A stretch of DNA of 64,000 nucleotides, taken from NCBI GenBank assembly GCA_963575745.1, contig CAUYUJ010022393.1:364501-428500 (forward strand), in the 5' to 3' direction. Shown here one piece after another: positions 10,467 to 19,468 of the stretch (its first letter is position 1; every line of letters starts with the position of its first letter). The notes beneath the pieces were generated by a model. That model was not told where the DNA came from and did not search any database. It saw only the letters and a list, made by a program, of their open reading frames with translations. Origin of the DNA: Prorocentrum cordatum. Its lineage: Eukaryota > Sar > Dinophyceae > Prorocentrales > Prorocentraceae. The translations under genes and the position numbers were made by a program.

Positions 10467-11291
10467 GCCGGTGTAGAAATTTGCGGAGAAGAGATAGTTG
10501 CTCGCAAAAGGGCAGCCGAGAAAGCTATGCAGGACAGTCAGCCTGCCAAGAAAGCCGCCACCTCCGGCCCAGGAGACATTGATTCCAGAAAAGAGAGACC
10601 AACATTCCGTTACTTTCCCGACAAAAAGAGAGAGTGGTCTAGATTGGATCACACCGGGACCGTCAAGTCTGGACACAAGCGGGGATGGAGTTGGCGCTTC
10701 ACGATGTGGAGGCATGACGTATTGCACATGCGGAACGACCAAGTCGTGACCGCGCTGAAGGCTGACCTGGACGCAACATCGCAGACGATTTTCCAACGTC
10801 TGTATTCTCAGGTCTCGCAGGATCCGTGGATACTGCACTGGACAACGTTCGAACGAAAGGCAGCATGCCGTTTCGATTGTGCTCCCCCTAGTCTGGACCA
10901 CATCTCCGTGGGTACATTCTTCCAGACGTACCCTGATGAAAAGACGGTTGGTCTTAGGTTGCATGCGAACCCGCCAGGGGAGGCACGTCGCGCTGTTCGA
11001 ACTCTCGAGAAAGGAGAGGTCATTGGTCCCACCGTCGGCCCAGCCGTACGGTGTAAGACAATCTATGGAGACTTCGTGAGCGCCCCAGTGATAGACCGCT
11101 GGACAGAAGGGCCCCCCCGAGGTGTGGGTGAACATCTGGGGCCCTTCTCCCCGAAAGCCTCCCCGTGGCACAGCCACTGGGGATGGTTGGGGAACCATGT
11201 TTGCCCTTCCTGTGGTCAAAGGTTTGCATCACACGCCAGTGCATGTTGCCATGGAGGCTCTCACCGCTACAGCAAGAACAAATTATTTTGA
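10467..11291 (+). CDS. hypothetical protein with C2H2 zinc finger
   Basis: This frame is in phase with the one stopping at 10466, so only the TAG separates them; an internal start at 10527 is possible. It is basic and rich in aromatic residues, with WSRLDHTG and WSWRFTMWRHDV. Near the end, at about 11202-11265, it has a classical zinc finger with C-x2-C-x12-H-x3-H spacing and a Phe at the expected place. The frame ends at 11291 just after the finger, but another frame from about 11285 continues with YFDAPPQQAIHWRKEQGPWK, so a frameshift probably cuts the protein here. A nucleic-acid-binding role is inferred from the finger only. Confidence 0.5.
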   Translation, partial: AGVEICGEEIVARKRAAEKAMQDSQPAKKAATSGPGDIDSRKERPTFRYFPDKKREWSRLDHTGTVKSGHKRGWSWRFTMWRHDVLHMRNDQVVTALKADLDATSQTIFQRLYSQVSQDPWILHWTTFERKAACRFDCAPPSLDHISVGTFFQTYPDEKTVGLRLHANPPGEARRAVRTLEKGEVIGPTVGPAVRCKTIYGDFVSAPVIDRWTEGPPRGVGEHLGPFSPKASPWHSHWGWLGNHVCPSCGQRFASHASACCHGGSHRYSKNKLF

Positions 11292-11859
11292 TGCCCCCCC
11301 TCAGCAGGCGATACATTGGCGCAAAGAGCAAGGCCCATGGAAGAGGCCGCATAACCTGGACGCGTGGTTTGCCAAGGACGGCCTCGATCCTGAGGCCAAA
11401 GTGCAGTCGCCACCGAAGAGGTCGCGGACGACAGAGGAGGCACCGAACGACTCAGTCGCTTCGGCAAGCCATCAGATAGACGCTGCTATCACTCAGCCCC
11501 CTCTGGGCAATCCTGGAGTTGGCCAGCAGGCTGCCGGCGGATCATCTGCCGAGCCAGCCTCGGGACCGGCTGACCCTCCCGGCGCAGCCGGAGGTGGGGC
11601 AGGTGGTGGCTCACCCCCCCCGGCTCAGCCGGAGGTGGAGGAGCTCCGCCTGGACCAGGTGGTTCTTCTTCGGGAAATCGCCCACCCTCTCATCCCTCCT
11701 CAGGAGGTGGTGGAGGGGGTGGACCGCCCGGATCGGATCCACCCGCGGCCGACGCTGAGCCGGGTGACCCGCCCTACATTGGGCGAGGTCCCTGGAATGT
11801 CCTTGACTATTTTCGGACGCAGGGGGATTTTGCGACTGATCCTGGGGCCCCACAAATGA
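11292..11859 (+). CDS. Pro/Gly-rich continuation of the zinc-finger protein
   Basis: This frame can be read as the C-terminal part of the preceding protein after a one-base shift. It begins with a charged segment including HNLDAWFAKDGLDPE and PPKRSRTTEE (a possible basic nuclear signal), then turns into Gly/Pro/Ala-rich low-complexity sequence with a palindromic mini-repeat near 11620. A second frame with YIGRGPWNVLDYF (about 11778-11820) looks more protein-like at the far end, so another shift probably occurs before 11860. No family was recognised. Confidence 0.4.
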
Positions 11860-11872
11860 GTGGCAGGTCAAG

Positions 11873-14824
11873 GTGAATGAGATTGTCGACCTTTATATTG
11901 GGATTACTGACCCGATCATGTCGACCTGGGCAGTCAAACTGTCGTTTCTTCAGAAGTGCCAGGCCATCTCGCAAATCGCTAGAGTGAACGGACACTCGTG
12001 GATCCCATTCATAGGTGAGGACCTTGCGGCCATGTCGGACACAGGGAAACCAGTTACTGATTTCTTTCGTCCACTGTGCTTGATGAATAGTGGGGCGTCT
12101 ACTTATTGGTCTTACTCTGCCCACATTGTTTCAGACTCCACAGTTGTATTCGAGGATGGGCCCGGGAAGATTAAGCCTAGCCTTCTTCCTGAGTGCAACC
12201 TGCGAGATCATGTATTTGGAAGCTCGCAGAATGCCATCAGTGGAGCCTTGGCCTCGGCCATTCGGGAGGCCTCTTCAAATTTTCAGTGGAGTAAACATGG
12301 GCACTTTCAGAAGGGGATCCACACTCCGATGCGCTTCACCTTGTGGAACTTCAATGATATTATAGATGGCACCAGTGAATTGATCGGAGTTGGCACTGGC
12401 CCAAAACGGCAGGAAAATCCATTAGGTTTCGCAGGGGGCCTCAGACTATCAGTAGAGGCAGCGATTGAGCTGGTGGATGACGCAATGAGTCGTGCTGCTG
12501 ACGGAGCGATAGAGATCATGCACGTTGGTGGGGACAACAAATGCTGGCAGACGGATGGAGTTGGCATAAACCCGATGTGGGATGATTTAGCCACTCTCGT
12601 TAGGGCCAGAATGAACCGTCGGATCGAACACTACAAAGCTATAGGACTTTTCCCAGCATTAATGATCCTCGACGGGGTGAGCCTTTACCGACAGCTTCGG
12701 CACCGTTCAGGAGACATCTCTCACTTTGCTTCGACCCACCATGAGTATAAAATGAGCAAGGGTGGGCAAATCGTGAGCGCGAATGCGGGCCAGTTATGTG
12801 CAGAGTACATGACCAAAACTGCTAAGCTGGCCGTGTTATTATTCTGCCAGCCCTCCGGCGGCTCAGCCGCACGGAGTGGCAATGTACCAAGGGCGACAAG
12901 AGCTGACGGGTATGCCCAGCAGGAGGCGACCATTAATGAGCTAGTCATGTGCCGGCAAAGTTGGGCCCCCTCAGTAGGCAGCATACCCGCGTCACTGCTC
13001 AATACTCGCCCGTTCACAACAGCTTTGAGTAATGAAGATGTCCCAGCCATCTTAGATGGATCTGGAGGTGGAGCCATCCCCTCATATTACTCAGCGGCTT
13101 TGATTCACTTACTTAAGCAGGGAATGGCATATGAGGACCTTTTCCTTTCAAAAGATGACAATTACTTCTTCCCGCGCGGGGGGATTTTCTGTCCGGGAAT
13201 GCCGCCGACGGGGCAACGCCTACGATCGGAGGACGAAGGTGTGCAAAATGATGAGCATATGCGCACGGCACTGAACGAGCGGCAAAAGGCAGCGCCGGCC
13301 AAGGCACCGAGCGGCTTAGCCGTTTCGGTGAGTGGTTCGGCCTCGGGCGAGACAGCCGTCTCGGTTCACGCCGCGCCACTGAGCGGCGCAGCCGCTTCCA
13401 GTGGAGTCGCTGCGCCCGGCGGCTCAGCCGCCTCGGGCAGTGGTTCCAGCATGCGGACGGCCCAGTCGCCCCGCAGTCCCCCTTTGGCGCCGCCTACGGG
13501 CTTTCAAGAAGCCCAAACGCCTGGTGAAGCAGCGGAGGAGTATCTTCGCAAGGAATGCTCCGTGGGAAGTTTAACCAAGCTCAGCGGCGGTCACATGTCC
13601 CCACAGCGTCCTAAAGAAGGTAGCCCCGAAGAATGGGAATTTTATTGGCCCTATCACTTGCCGCATCAGAAGATGAAGAAGTTGCCTTATGGAAGTGCGA
13701 CAGGGCCAGAGATTGTGCATTCTGATTTTCTCCAACCGCTTACGGTCGCGAGCGGCTACCTCCATCGGGGCATGATGCCGGGGAACGCATACCCAGGCGA
13801 AGAAGGCCGTGCTGCAGAGGTTGCACAAGGGAATGACCCGCCTCGGAGCCCACAGTTCAAGACGGTTCAGAGATGCGCGAAAGGGGAAGCGTGGCTGGCT
13901 TTTCAGTTGTCACAGAAGTCAACGAGAACTCCACCTCTGGAGCCAAATTATGTGATTCCGAACTGGGCACGTTTCTTCAGGATCAAAGCCGACAGGTCAA
14001 GAGCAGACCCAGCAGCTACTGTCGCTGATCGTCTGAATTGGGCTAAGTTGTCGGCGAGGACCCATAGAGCGGGCATCGGCCATTGTGTTGAACTCTCGTT
14101 GCCCTTCTTCGTGAAAGACGAAACGCTTGCGGAGGTCCAAGACCCATCCACAGGCTGGGCGAAACAGTCTCATGGCACGTCTGTGACTGCCCTTCATGCA
14201 ACATTGGAGGGCCACCAATTGCTTCCTTCCGACCCCAAATACGGAGGTAACGTCAAGGCGCACAAGGTTGAGGTGTACTCCTTTCCGTGTGTTGATAACC
14301 CTAATACGCACACGACGTATTCCGTTGCAGAGGAGACCTTTGGAGACGGTATATGGATTACTGCGGAGATTGTTTTCTTCACGAAAAACCCAACAGTCAT
14401 CAAAGGCAGGCCGCCACAATATGTGAGCGATCCAGCCGGAAACGTATTGCACGAGCTTAGACTACACCATTGGACCCCGGCAGCGCTTCATGCTACGCCA
14501 GCCCATGTACATCTACAAAACGCTGCCAGACAGAACGGTTGGAATCTGGAGCAGGATTTCGAGGTCGAAAGATACCGAGATAATGATCGGACAAATGCCA
14601 CGGGCAAAGTCTGGGAGGCACAAAGAAAGTGGGTTCCAAATTTAGAACCATTCGACGGGCAAAAGGACAATATTCCATATTTCAACAACGAAAACTTGAA
14701 TGATATCTGGCCTTGGCTCCAACGGAAGGGAGTCAGGCTAACCAAGATTCATCCATTGCACAAAGATGAGGCCTCGGAGGAATCCGCGAAGCTCATTGAA
14801 AATAATAAGACGAAAAGACATTGA
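11873..14824 (+). CDS. 983-aa hypothetical protein with HGTS motif
   Basis: This is the longest frame of the block. It starts at a GTG here, but coding upstream in the same phase (NEWQVKV) suggests it continues an earlier frame. Residues 1-430 form a globular part including IEIMHVGGDNK and PALMILDGVSLYR, loosely like an SGNH hydrolase but without a firm motif set. Residues about 460-560 are an Ala/Ser/Gly linker carrying several palindromic mini-repeats. The C-terminal part has SHGTSVTALHATLEG (near residue 767) followed by VEVYSFP and ITAEIVFF, reminiscent of the H-Y-E type ADP-ribosyltransferase fold. Both resemblances are weak. It has no introns or stops over 2.95 kb, which argues for real coding history. 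Confidence 0.6.
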   Translation: MNEIVDLYIGITDPIMSTWAVKLSFLQKCQAISQIARVNGHSWIPFIGEDLAAMSDTGKPVTDFFRPLCLMNSGASTYWSYSAHIVSDSTVVFEDGPGKIKPSLLPECNLRDHVFGSSQNAISGALASAIREASSNFQWSKHGHFQKGIHTPMRFTLWNFNDIIDGTSELIGVGTGPKRQENPLGFAGGLRLSVEAAIELVDDAMSRAADGAIEIMHVGGDNKCWQTDGVGINPMWDDLATLVRARMNRRIEHYKAIGLFPALMILDGVSLYRQLRHRSGDISHFASTHHEYKMSKGGQIVSANAGQLCAEYMTKTAKLAVLLFCQPSGGSAARSGNVPRATRADGYAQQEATINELVMCRQSWAPSVGSIPASLLNTRPFTTALSNEDVPAILDGSGGGAIPSYYSAALIHLLKQGMAYEDLFLSKDDNYFFPRGGIFCPGMPPTGQRLRSEDEGVQNDEHMRTALNERQKAAPAKAPSGLAVSVSGSASGETAVSVHAAPLSGAAASSGVAAPGGSAASGSGSSMRTAQSPRSPPLAPPTGFQEAQTPGEAAEEYLRKECSVGSLTKLSGGHMSPQRPKEGSPEEWEFYWPYHLPHQKMKKLPYGSATGPEIVHSDFLQPLTVASGYLHRGMMPGNAYPGEEGRAAEVAQGNDPPRSPQFKTVQRCAKGEAWLAFQLSQKSTRTPPLEPNYVIPNWARFFRIKADRSRADPAATVADRLNWAKLSARTHRAGIGHCVELSLPFFVKDETLAEVQDPSTGWAKQSHGTSVTALHATLEGHQLLPSDPKYGGNVKAHKVEVYSFPCVDNPNTHTTYSVAEETFGDGIWITAEIVFFTKNPTVIKGRPPQYVSDPAGNVLHELRLHHWTPAALHATPAHVHLQNAARQNGWNLEQDFEVERYRDNDRTNATGKVWEAQRKWVPNLEPFDGQKDNIPYFNNENLNDIWPWLQRKGVRLTKIHPLHKDEASEESAKLIENNKTKRH
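12853..12876. repeat. palindromic mini-repeat (core GGCTCAGCC)
   Basis: The arms CTCCG and CGGAG enclose GCGGCTCAGCCGC. It encodes SGGSAA in the 983-aa frame. Confidence 0.8.
13305..13330. repeat. palindromic mini-repeat (core GGCTTAGCC)
   Basis: The arms CACCGA and TCGGTG enclose CGGCTTAGCCG. Confidence 0.8.
13376..13404. repeat. palindromic mini-repeat (core GGCGCAGCC)
   Basis: The arms CCACTG and CAGTGG enclose GCGGCGCAGCCGC with small offsets. Confidence 0.8.
13414..13438. repeat. palindromic mini-repeat (core GGCTCAGCC)
   Basis: The arms GCCCG and CGGGC enclose GCGGCTCAGCCGC. It encodes PGGSAASG. Confidence 0.8.
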
Positions 14825-14853
14825 AGACAACGGCGGAAGCAAAACCAGAATAG

Positions 14854-15336
14854 GCGGCTCAGCCGCCCAGCACTCAATTTTCGATTGAGGCCGAGGACTT
14901 CCCGACGTTAGGGCAGGCTGCATCGAGCCCTGAGAGAGCATTCAAGCCTCCGCCCCCGCGGGCAGAGGCTCGGCCCTTGAATCTTAAGGCCGACGCACCT
15001 ACGAAAGTGCCGACGCCACCTCTTCCTCCGAAGGAGGGGTTGCCCGCGGAAGTGCCGAAAGAGGAAATTCCGAAGCAGGCTCCGCCGCCACTTTATGCAA
15101 TGACACCGCCGCCGGCTAAGAAGCCGAACATCGCGCCGCTTGAGGGCGCACCACAGGCGAAGCAGACGATGCCTAAGAAGGCCCCGCCTCCGCCACAATA
15201 TAGTCCAGAAGCGTATTCGATGAATCCCCCACCGGCGAAGGTGCCTCGCATTGATAGGGGAGACGAGAACCCTGCGGCATCTCCATTGACGCAGCCACCG
15301 GCAAAGCCGAGTCTTCGTGACCCCCGGTTCTTTTGA
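14854..15336 (+). CDS. Pro-rich hypothetical segment
   Basis: Downstream of a TAG that overlaps a palindromic mini-repeat at about 14849-14866, this frame is open and starts with AAQPPSTQFS then AEDFPTLGQAASS. The rest is Pro/Lys/Ala-rich, with two similar MxPPPAKxP repeats. Coding just before the TAG lies in the same phase (KTTAEAKPE), so the palindrome may have introduced the stop. It overlaps the start of the next frame at 15333. It is probably a disordered linker of a larger protein. Confidence 0.4.
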   Translation, partial: AAQPPSTQFSIEAEDFPTLGQAASSPERAFKPPPPRAEARPLNLKADAPTKVPTPPLPPKEGLPAEVPKEEIPKQAPPPLYAMTPPPAKKPNIAPLEGAPQAKQTMPKKAPPPPQYSPEAYSMNPPPAKVPRIDRGDENPAASPLTQPPAKPSLRDPRFF

Positions 15337-16928
15337 CTCAGCTCACCAGGCCAAATGTTGCTAACCCTCCCTCAGCGGATCCAAGTCGTCAGCAGGCAGA
15401 GCCTCCGGCCAAGGCCGCACCTGCATGGGTGAGAGACCAGGGGGCCCCACAGCATGCCAAAGGCATCGCTGCAGGGGACCAACCCGTTAAGGCGAAGAGC
15501 CCTGTTGAAGGTGCAGAGGCGGCCGAGGCAAAAGCGACGTCCGCCGAGGACGCGGCTCCTGCCCGACACGGAGGCGACGACGCATCAGGCATCCCTATGG
15601 CAACCCCTCCGGCGCAGCCGGATGGGGGCGTTTCGTCTGAGGATTCGCCGATGCTAGTGGGATCTGATGAGATAACTACGATTCTCATGATTCTCAAAGA
15701 AGTCTCCAAGCTGCAGTTCTCGCGTCCGAGAGCACGCAAGGCATTGAGGAATGAGAAAGATTTCTTTTACAGACGGCGTGATCTTAGAGCAACTTTGTCG
15801 CAAGAACTGGACGATCTTGAAGGACAGAGAACAGAGGCTGCAGCATATATCGAAGCTGCGAAAAATGTTTACATGAGGTTCAAAGTAATGAACAGACATG
15901 ACCCAGAAAACTGTTCGGGGACATGGCTGAAATTTGCGGACGCCGTTGTTGAGCGGATCCTCAAACTGGATCCGAATTTTGCCCGTGCTCCTATGATGCT
16001 TGAAAGAAGTGCGAGGTCTAAGCTTCATGCCCAAGGAGAATATGTTGGGAGTGGAAGTAGGCTTCCAACTCCTCCTGCACCTCCGTCCGGCTCAGCCGTG
16101 ACAGAGAACCTTCCGCTTCCTCCGCCTGGCCCAGCCAGAGCGGAACAGGAGCAAAGGAAGAGCCATGCTGCACAGCCTGAGGCACCTCAAGAGCAGTCTT
16201 CCCCCACGGCTGTGCCGTCGGAGGAAGAAACTGCACCTGCTGCCAAGGTAACAGCACCAGCAGCCGCTCCGAGCGGAAGTCAGGCAACAGAGATTCCCTC
16301 TGCAGAACAGAACCCGGATGCCGCAGGCACCCCGGCGTCCTTGGAAGCAGGCGCTGATCCTGCGGATGTTAAAGCTTTTCCATGCGATGCGGATCCTGAA
16401 TTCGCATTTACCATGGAAGAAGAGCATTACCGTTCAGGCCCAGCATATGAGAACTTCTTTCGCAGAGTGAATCTGCCACCTGCTCCTGACAGAAGACAGC
16501 GTCAGCCCACGCCTATGCATCCCCAGGAAGGGGATCAGGAGGTTAATGTTGGGCATGCTGTCTCGTTTAGAGGCAGACAGCTTTATGTTTCAAGTGGAGA
16601 ACGCGGACAAATCATTCAGCGCACGCCTGCTGCAATGAGACAGAAAGTTCGCGAAGCCCACGTGACTGGCCCCGTTCCACCGCATATTGAAGCCATACGC
16701 AATCAGAGAGGTAATACCCTTAGGTATATTGCAGAATTTGCTGAAGACCCGATCTTCGCGTTATTGGGCAACCTCGACCAAGAAGACGGCACATTCAACC
16801 AAGCAAAGGAATTTCTTCGAGCCGAGTTTTACTCCGATGATGTCCCAGAAGGGTTTACTCCGAAGTCTTTCAGGTGCCTGAAACCGTTGGTAGTTGGGGT
16901 TGATGATCGCAATAATCCAGCTGCTTAG
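15333..16928 (+). CDS. 531-aa hypothetical protein
   Basis: The N-terminal 110 residues are Ala/Pro-rich. Residues about 115-225 form a helical, charged segment (SKLQFSRPRARKALRNEKDF, then RRDLRATLSQELDDLEGQR) that could be a coiled coil. A second disordered region follows, then a C-terminal globular part including EEEHYRSGPAYENFFRR and GNTLRYIAEFAEDPIFALLG. No enzyme motif was recognised. Palindromic mini-repeats lie at 15604-15627 and near 16088. The next frame starts six bases after its stop. Confidence 0.5.
   Translation: MTQLTRPNVANPPSADPSRQQAEPPAKAAPAWVRDQGAPQHAKGIAAGDQPVKAKSPVEGAEAAEAKATSAEDAAPARHGGDDASGIPMATPPAQPDGGVSSEDSPMLVGSDEITTILMILKEVSKLQFSRPRARKALRNEKDFFYRRRDLRATLSQELDDLEGQRTEAAAYIEAAKNVYMRFKVMNRHDPENCSGTWLKFADAVVERILKLDPNFARAPMMLERSARSKLHAQGEYVGSGSRLPTPPAPPSGSAVTENLPLPPPGPARAEQEQRKSHAAQPEAPQEQSSPTAVPSEEETAPAAKVTAPAAAPSGSQATEIPSAEQNPDAAGTPASLEAGADPADVKAFPCDADPEFAFTMEEEHYRSGPAYENFFRRVNLPPAPDRRQRQPTPMHPQEGDQEVNVGHAVSFRGRQLYVSSGERGQIIQRTPAAMRQKVREAHVTGPVPPHIEAIRNQRGNTLRYIAEFAEDPIFALLGNLDQEDGTFNQAKEFLRAEFYSDDVPEGFTPKSFRCLKPLVVGVDDRNNPAA
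15604..15627. repeat. palindromic mini-repeat (core GGCGCAGCC)
   Basis: The arms CCCC and GGGG enclose CCGGCGCAGCCGG. It encodes PPAQP, as at 10384 but in a different frame neighbourhood. Confidence 0.75.
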
Positions 16929-16933
16929 GCAGT

Positions 16934-18130
16934 ATGGAGTTTTGGAGACCCCAGAGCTGCCGAGTTGACAAGTTTGCTCAGCACATAGGTAAGTGCGCGG
17001 CATATCTCGCGAGGCATTGCTCGGACTATGCAAGATCATCGGGTGGATGGGTCTACTTCGGAGACCTTGTGCAGAAGATTTCCGAGGACGGATTGAGTTA
17101 CCAGTCATGCGCTCTCGCTGCACGCGGCATAGCCGCGCTGCAGCCAGAAACAGTGGAAGTTTTAGTAATAATCCTTACAGATAGTGACAACATCAGTGGA
17201 ACGAGTGTTTACGACATGTGGCAAAATTACAAGGCGTGCCCCTCGCAGATAAAAGCGAGGAGTGCAGTTGCCATACCTGTCTTCTATCGCGTATGCCAGG
17301 GACATTCCACTTGTGTTGCTTCCATTGAAAGAATGTACGTCCCATATGACCCTGGCCAAGCCAGGAGTCACGGGTCCCTTCTCCATGTCACAGACATGCA
17401 GACGTTCCTAGAATCTACAGATGGAAGGGTACGCTCTCCGAAGAAAGATTCAGGGTTTTGCCTTGAAGCAGACTACGAATTGCTAAGGCTGCTTCCGACC
17501 AAGAGAAGCCCAACAATGCTTGATGCAACGCGTATCCCTCCGTGGCTCAGCCAGCGGAGGTATGGGGGGGCTCCCCCTCCGAGGCGTTTTGTATCTATGG
17601 GCCATAACGCACAAGAAGGAGAGCCGCCAACAGTTGGGACATGGCCCGCAGAGGACACAGTCCATCTGTGGGAGAAGCTCCCCAACCATAGAGATTCCTG
17701 GCCACTAATTCTTGTTTGCGCTGGCCGAGTACTCACTCGCTTTTCGTGTAGAATTTGCCAGGGCGGGACCCTCGTGTCTCGAGAGGTGCCGAGGTTCATT
17801 GATATCGACAAGGCCGTTGCCCTTGTTAGAGTTGGAAGCCCAGCGGATATTAAAACACAGCAGATGTTTTGGTCCGTGGTTTTCAACCACGAATGGGCTT
17901 CGTACGAGGTGACTTTCGACAGCGAATCAGTGACCGCATGGATTCACACTGACGAGACGCTATCGTTGGTCCCAAATCACAGGCCCCAGTTGCCGCCCGA
18001 GGCGCAAGAACGTGTTCTGCCTGTTCCCTGGACGGACGACGGTAGGTTTTTGCGCTGCCAATTTAACTGGGTGCGCACGGGCTTCGGACACTGTCCAATT
18101 TGCAACTGTCGGATCAAATATAAACATTGA
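16934..18130 (+). CDS. Tpt1/KptA-like RNA 2'-phosphotransferase domain protein (candidate)
   Basis: The N-terminus resembles Tpt1/KptA, which transfers an RNA 2'-phosphate to NAD+. Visible are Arg27-His28 in YLARHCSD (the family has an L-x-R-H there), GGWV at 37-40 followed by DLV, and R-x2-QGHS with Arg119 and QGHS at 122-125, the most distinctive motif of the family. A possible counterpart of the H-G-T segment is LLHVTD near 149-154. The C-terminal half is unassigned and ends with FGHCPICNCRIKYKH, a possible zinc-binding Cys/His cluster. It stops at a TGA after which the same frame stays open into the next ORF. The spacing between GGWV and QGHS is long for the family, and activity cannot be judged. 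Confidence 0.45.
   Translation: MEFWRPQSCRVDKFAQHIGKCAAYLARHCSDYARSSGGWVYFGDLVQKISEDGLSYQSCALAARGIAALQPETVEVLVIILTDSDNISGTSVYDMWQNYKACPSQIKARSAVAIPVFYRVCQGHSTCVASIERMYVPYDPGQARSHGSLLHVTDMQTFLESTDGRVRSPKKDSGFCLEADYELLRLLPTKRSPTMLDATRIPPWLSQRRYGGAPPPRRFVSMGHNAQEGEPPTVGTWPAEDTVHLWEKLPNHRDSWPLILVCAGRVLTRFSCRICQGGTLVSREVPRFIDIDKAVALVRVGSPADIKTQQMFWSVVFNHEWASYEVTFDSESVTAWIHTDETLSLVPNHRPQLPPEAQERVLPVPWTDDGRFLRCQFNWVRTGFGHCPICNCRIKYKH
17537..17560. repeat. palindromic mini-repeat (core GGCTCAGCC)
   Basis: The arms CCTCCG and CGGAGG enclose TGGCTCAGCCA with one unpaired G. It is in frame and encodes PPWLSQRR. Confidence 0.82.
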
Positions 18131-18145
18131 GTCACTCACGATTAT

Positions 18146-19468
18146 ATGGCCCCGGCGTGGAACAAACAGATCATTCCGACATCCCTTGCGGCAAACGGAC
18201 TTGAATTACATGTGAACGACCCTGATGGTCTTCCCACTACGCGAGCTGAATGGATCGGTACGCGTACGAGAAGACAAGAGAGAGCCTCTGCGATTGCGAT
18301 AAGAAATATCAGCAGTAACCAACAGCAGGAGCGCAAGTGGGCAGATGGGGCATTCACGCGGATGGCTGCTGCTGGTCAGATCTTTTGGAATAGCCAGCCA
18401 GGCAACTTCCCTGCCTGGGTTCCAGAGAACGCCACGGCTCGGCCGCCGGCGCGTCATGGCCCTTTCTTCCAGTATTTGGAGCCCTTGAAACGGAGGTTCA
18501 TTGAATGGCTCGCATTCTTGGCTTCAAGAGCGAGGACCCAAGTTCCTCCAATTCAGGCATGGTGGCCAATGCTTTGGAAAACAGATATTGACCAGTATGC
18601 GCGCAACTGGCCAGATCAGCGAGACGACCTCCATGAACCGATGAACGGTTGGGAAAGATGGGAGCTCACGATGACCAGGCAAAACTTTTTCGTACCGACG
18701 CTTCAAGCGATAGCCAATGCGGTAGCCATGGGAACACCGTGGATGCCTGTGCCGCAGGACGATGCCGCAGACGCCGCAGGGCAACGCCCTCGCGGACGTC
18801 TACCGGCTGCCTGGGAAAACAGCCTTGAGGCGAGACCGAGTCGTGACTCTCGTTCTATCACCAGGCGAGCAAACCAGTGTCGCGACCATCGTCTCGTAGC
18901 ACCAATGCTGCAACCTGCCTCCAGCGAAGCCGCGACGGCAGACGCAAACTTGCAGGTCACACTTGACTTCGCAGCCCTCAGCGGGCCTAAGGCCACGCTG
19001 ATAATTGAAAGGGTGATCAGTCTTGATCAGCCCAACGGATATTCATATAAGCATTGTGAGGACAGTTTAATAAATATATCTTTACACGTCATTGAGGCTA
19101 GAGCGATAACGGCACAATATGTCATTGAATACACAAGTGTTCGCTCAAATACAAATGATCCCAATAGGTTGCGACTGTCAGGGGAAACAGAACACGAAGT
19201 CCCACCTATCGTGAGGAACATAGTTGAAGGGAACTGGATGGCCCCTGTACAACACATGCAACTTGGTCTTCGCATTATAAGAGTGGTTGCTATCTTTCGC
19301 GAGATCATGAGCTCCTTTATATTTCAGATGGACATTTTGTTGACTACCCGGGGCGAACAATTCGCACCGCGGGAGGGAGCACAGATGATGATCAATATAA
19401 GCGACGGAGGGATGCATATGTCCTTGATTGTCGCATCCGCGCTGCGGTTCAGACGGGCGACCTCATAG
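18146..19468 (+). CDS. 440-aa hypothetical protein
   Basis: This frame is in phase with the Tpt1-like frame and separated from it by a TGA and five codons. The N-terminal half is rich in Trp and Arg, including WIGTRTRRQERASA and ARNWPDQRDD. The C-terminal half has alternating hydrophobic beta-like segments such as VRSNTNDPNRLRLSGE and LGLRIIRVVAIFREI. Near 19390 protein-like sequence switches to another frame (DAYVLDCRIRAAVQTGDLIV), so the annotated end is probably a frameshift artefact or mutation. No family was recognised. Confidence 0.45.
   Translation: MAPAWNKQIIPTSLAANGLELHVNDPDGLPTTRAEWIGTRTRRQERASAIAIRNISSNQQQERKWADGAFTRMAAAGQIFWNSQPGNFPAWVPENATARPPARHGPFFQYLEPLKRRFIEWLAFLASRARTQVPPIQAWWPMLWKTDIDQYARNWPDQRDDLHEPMNGWERWELTMTRQNFFVPTLQAIANAVAMGTPWMPVPQDDAADAAGQRPRGRLPAAWENSLEARPSRDSRSITRRANQCRDHRLVAPMLQPASSEAATADANLQVTLDFAALSGPKATLIIERVISLDQPNGYSYKHCEDSLINISLHVIEARAITAQYVIEYTSVRSNTNDPNRLRLSGETEHEVPPIVRNIVEGNWMAPVQHMQLGLRIIRVVAIFREIMSSFIFQMDILLTTRGEQFAPREGAQMMINISDGGMHMSLIVASALRFRRATS

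Noticed and set aside
852-17560. Palindromes as a CRISPR array or as bacterial REP elements
   Set aside because: The palindromes are dispersed, irregularly spaced and lie in coding frames of a clearly eukaryotic sequence; there are no regular spacers.
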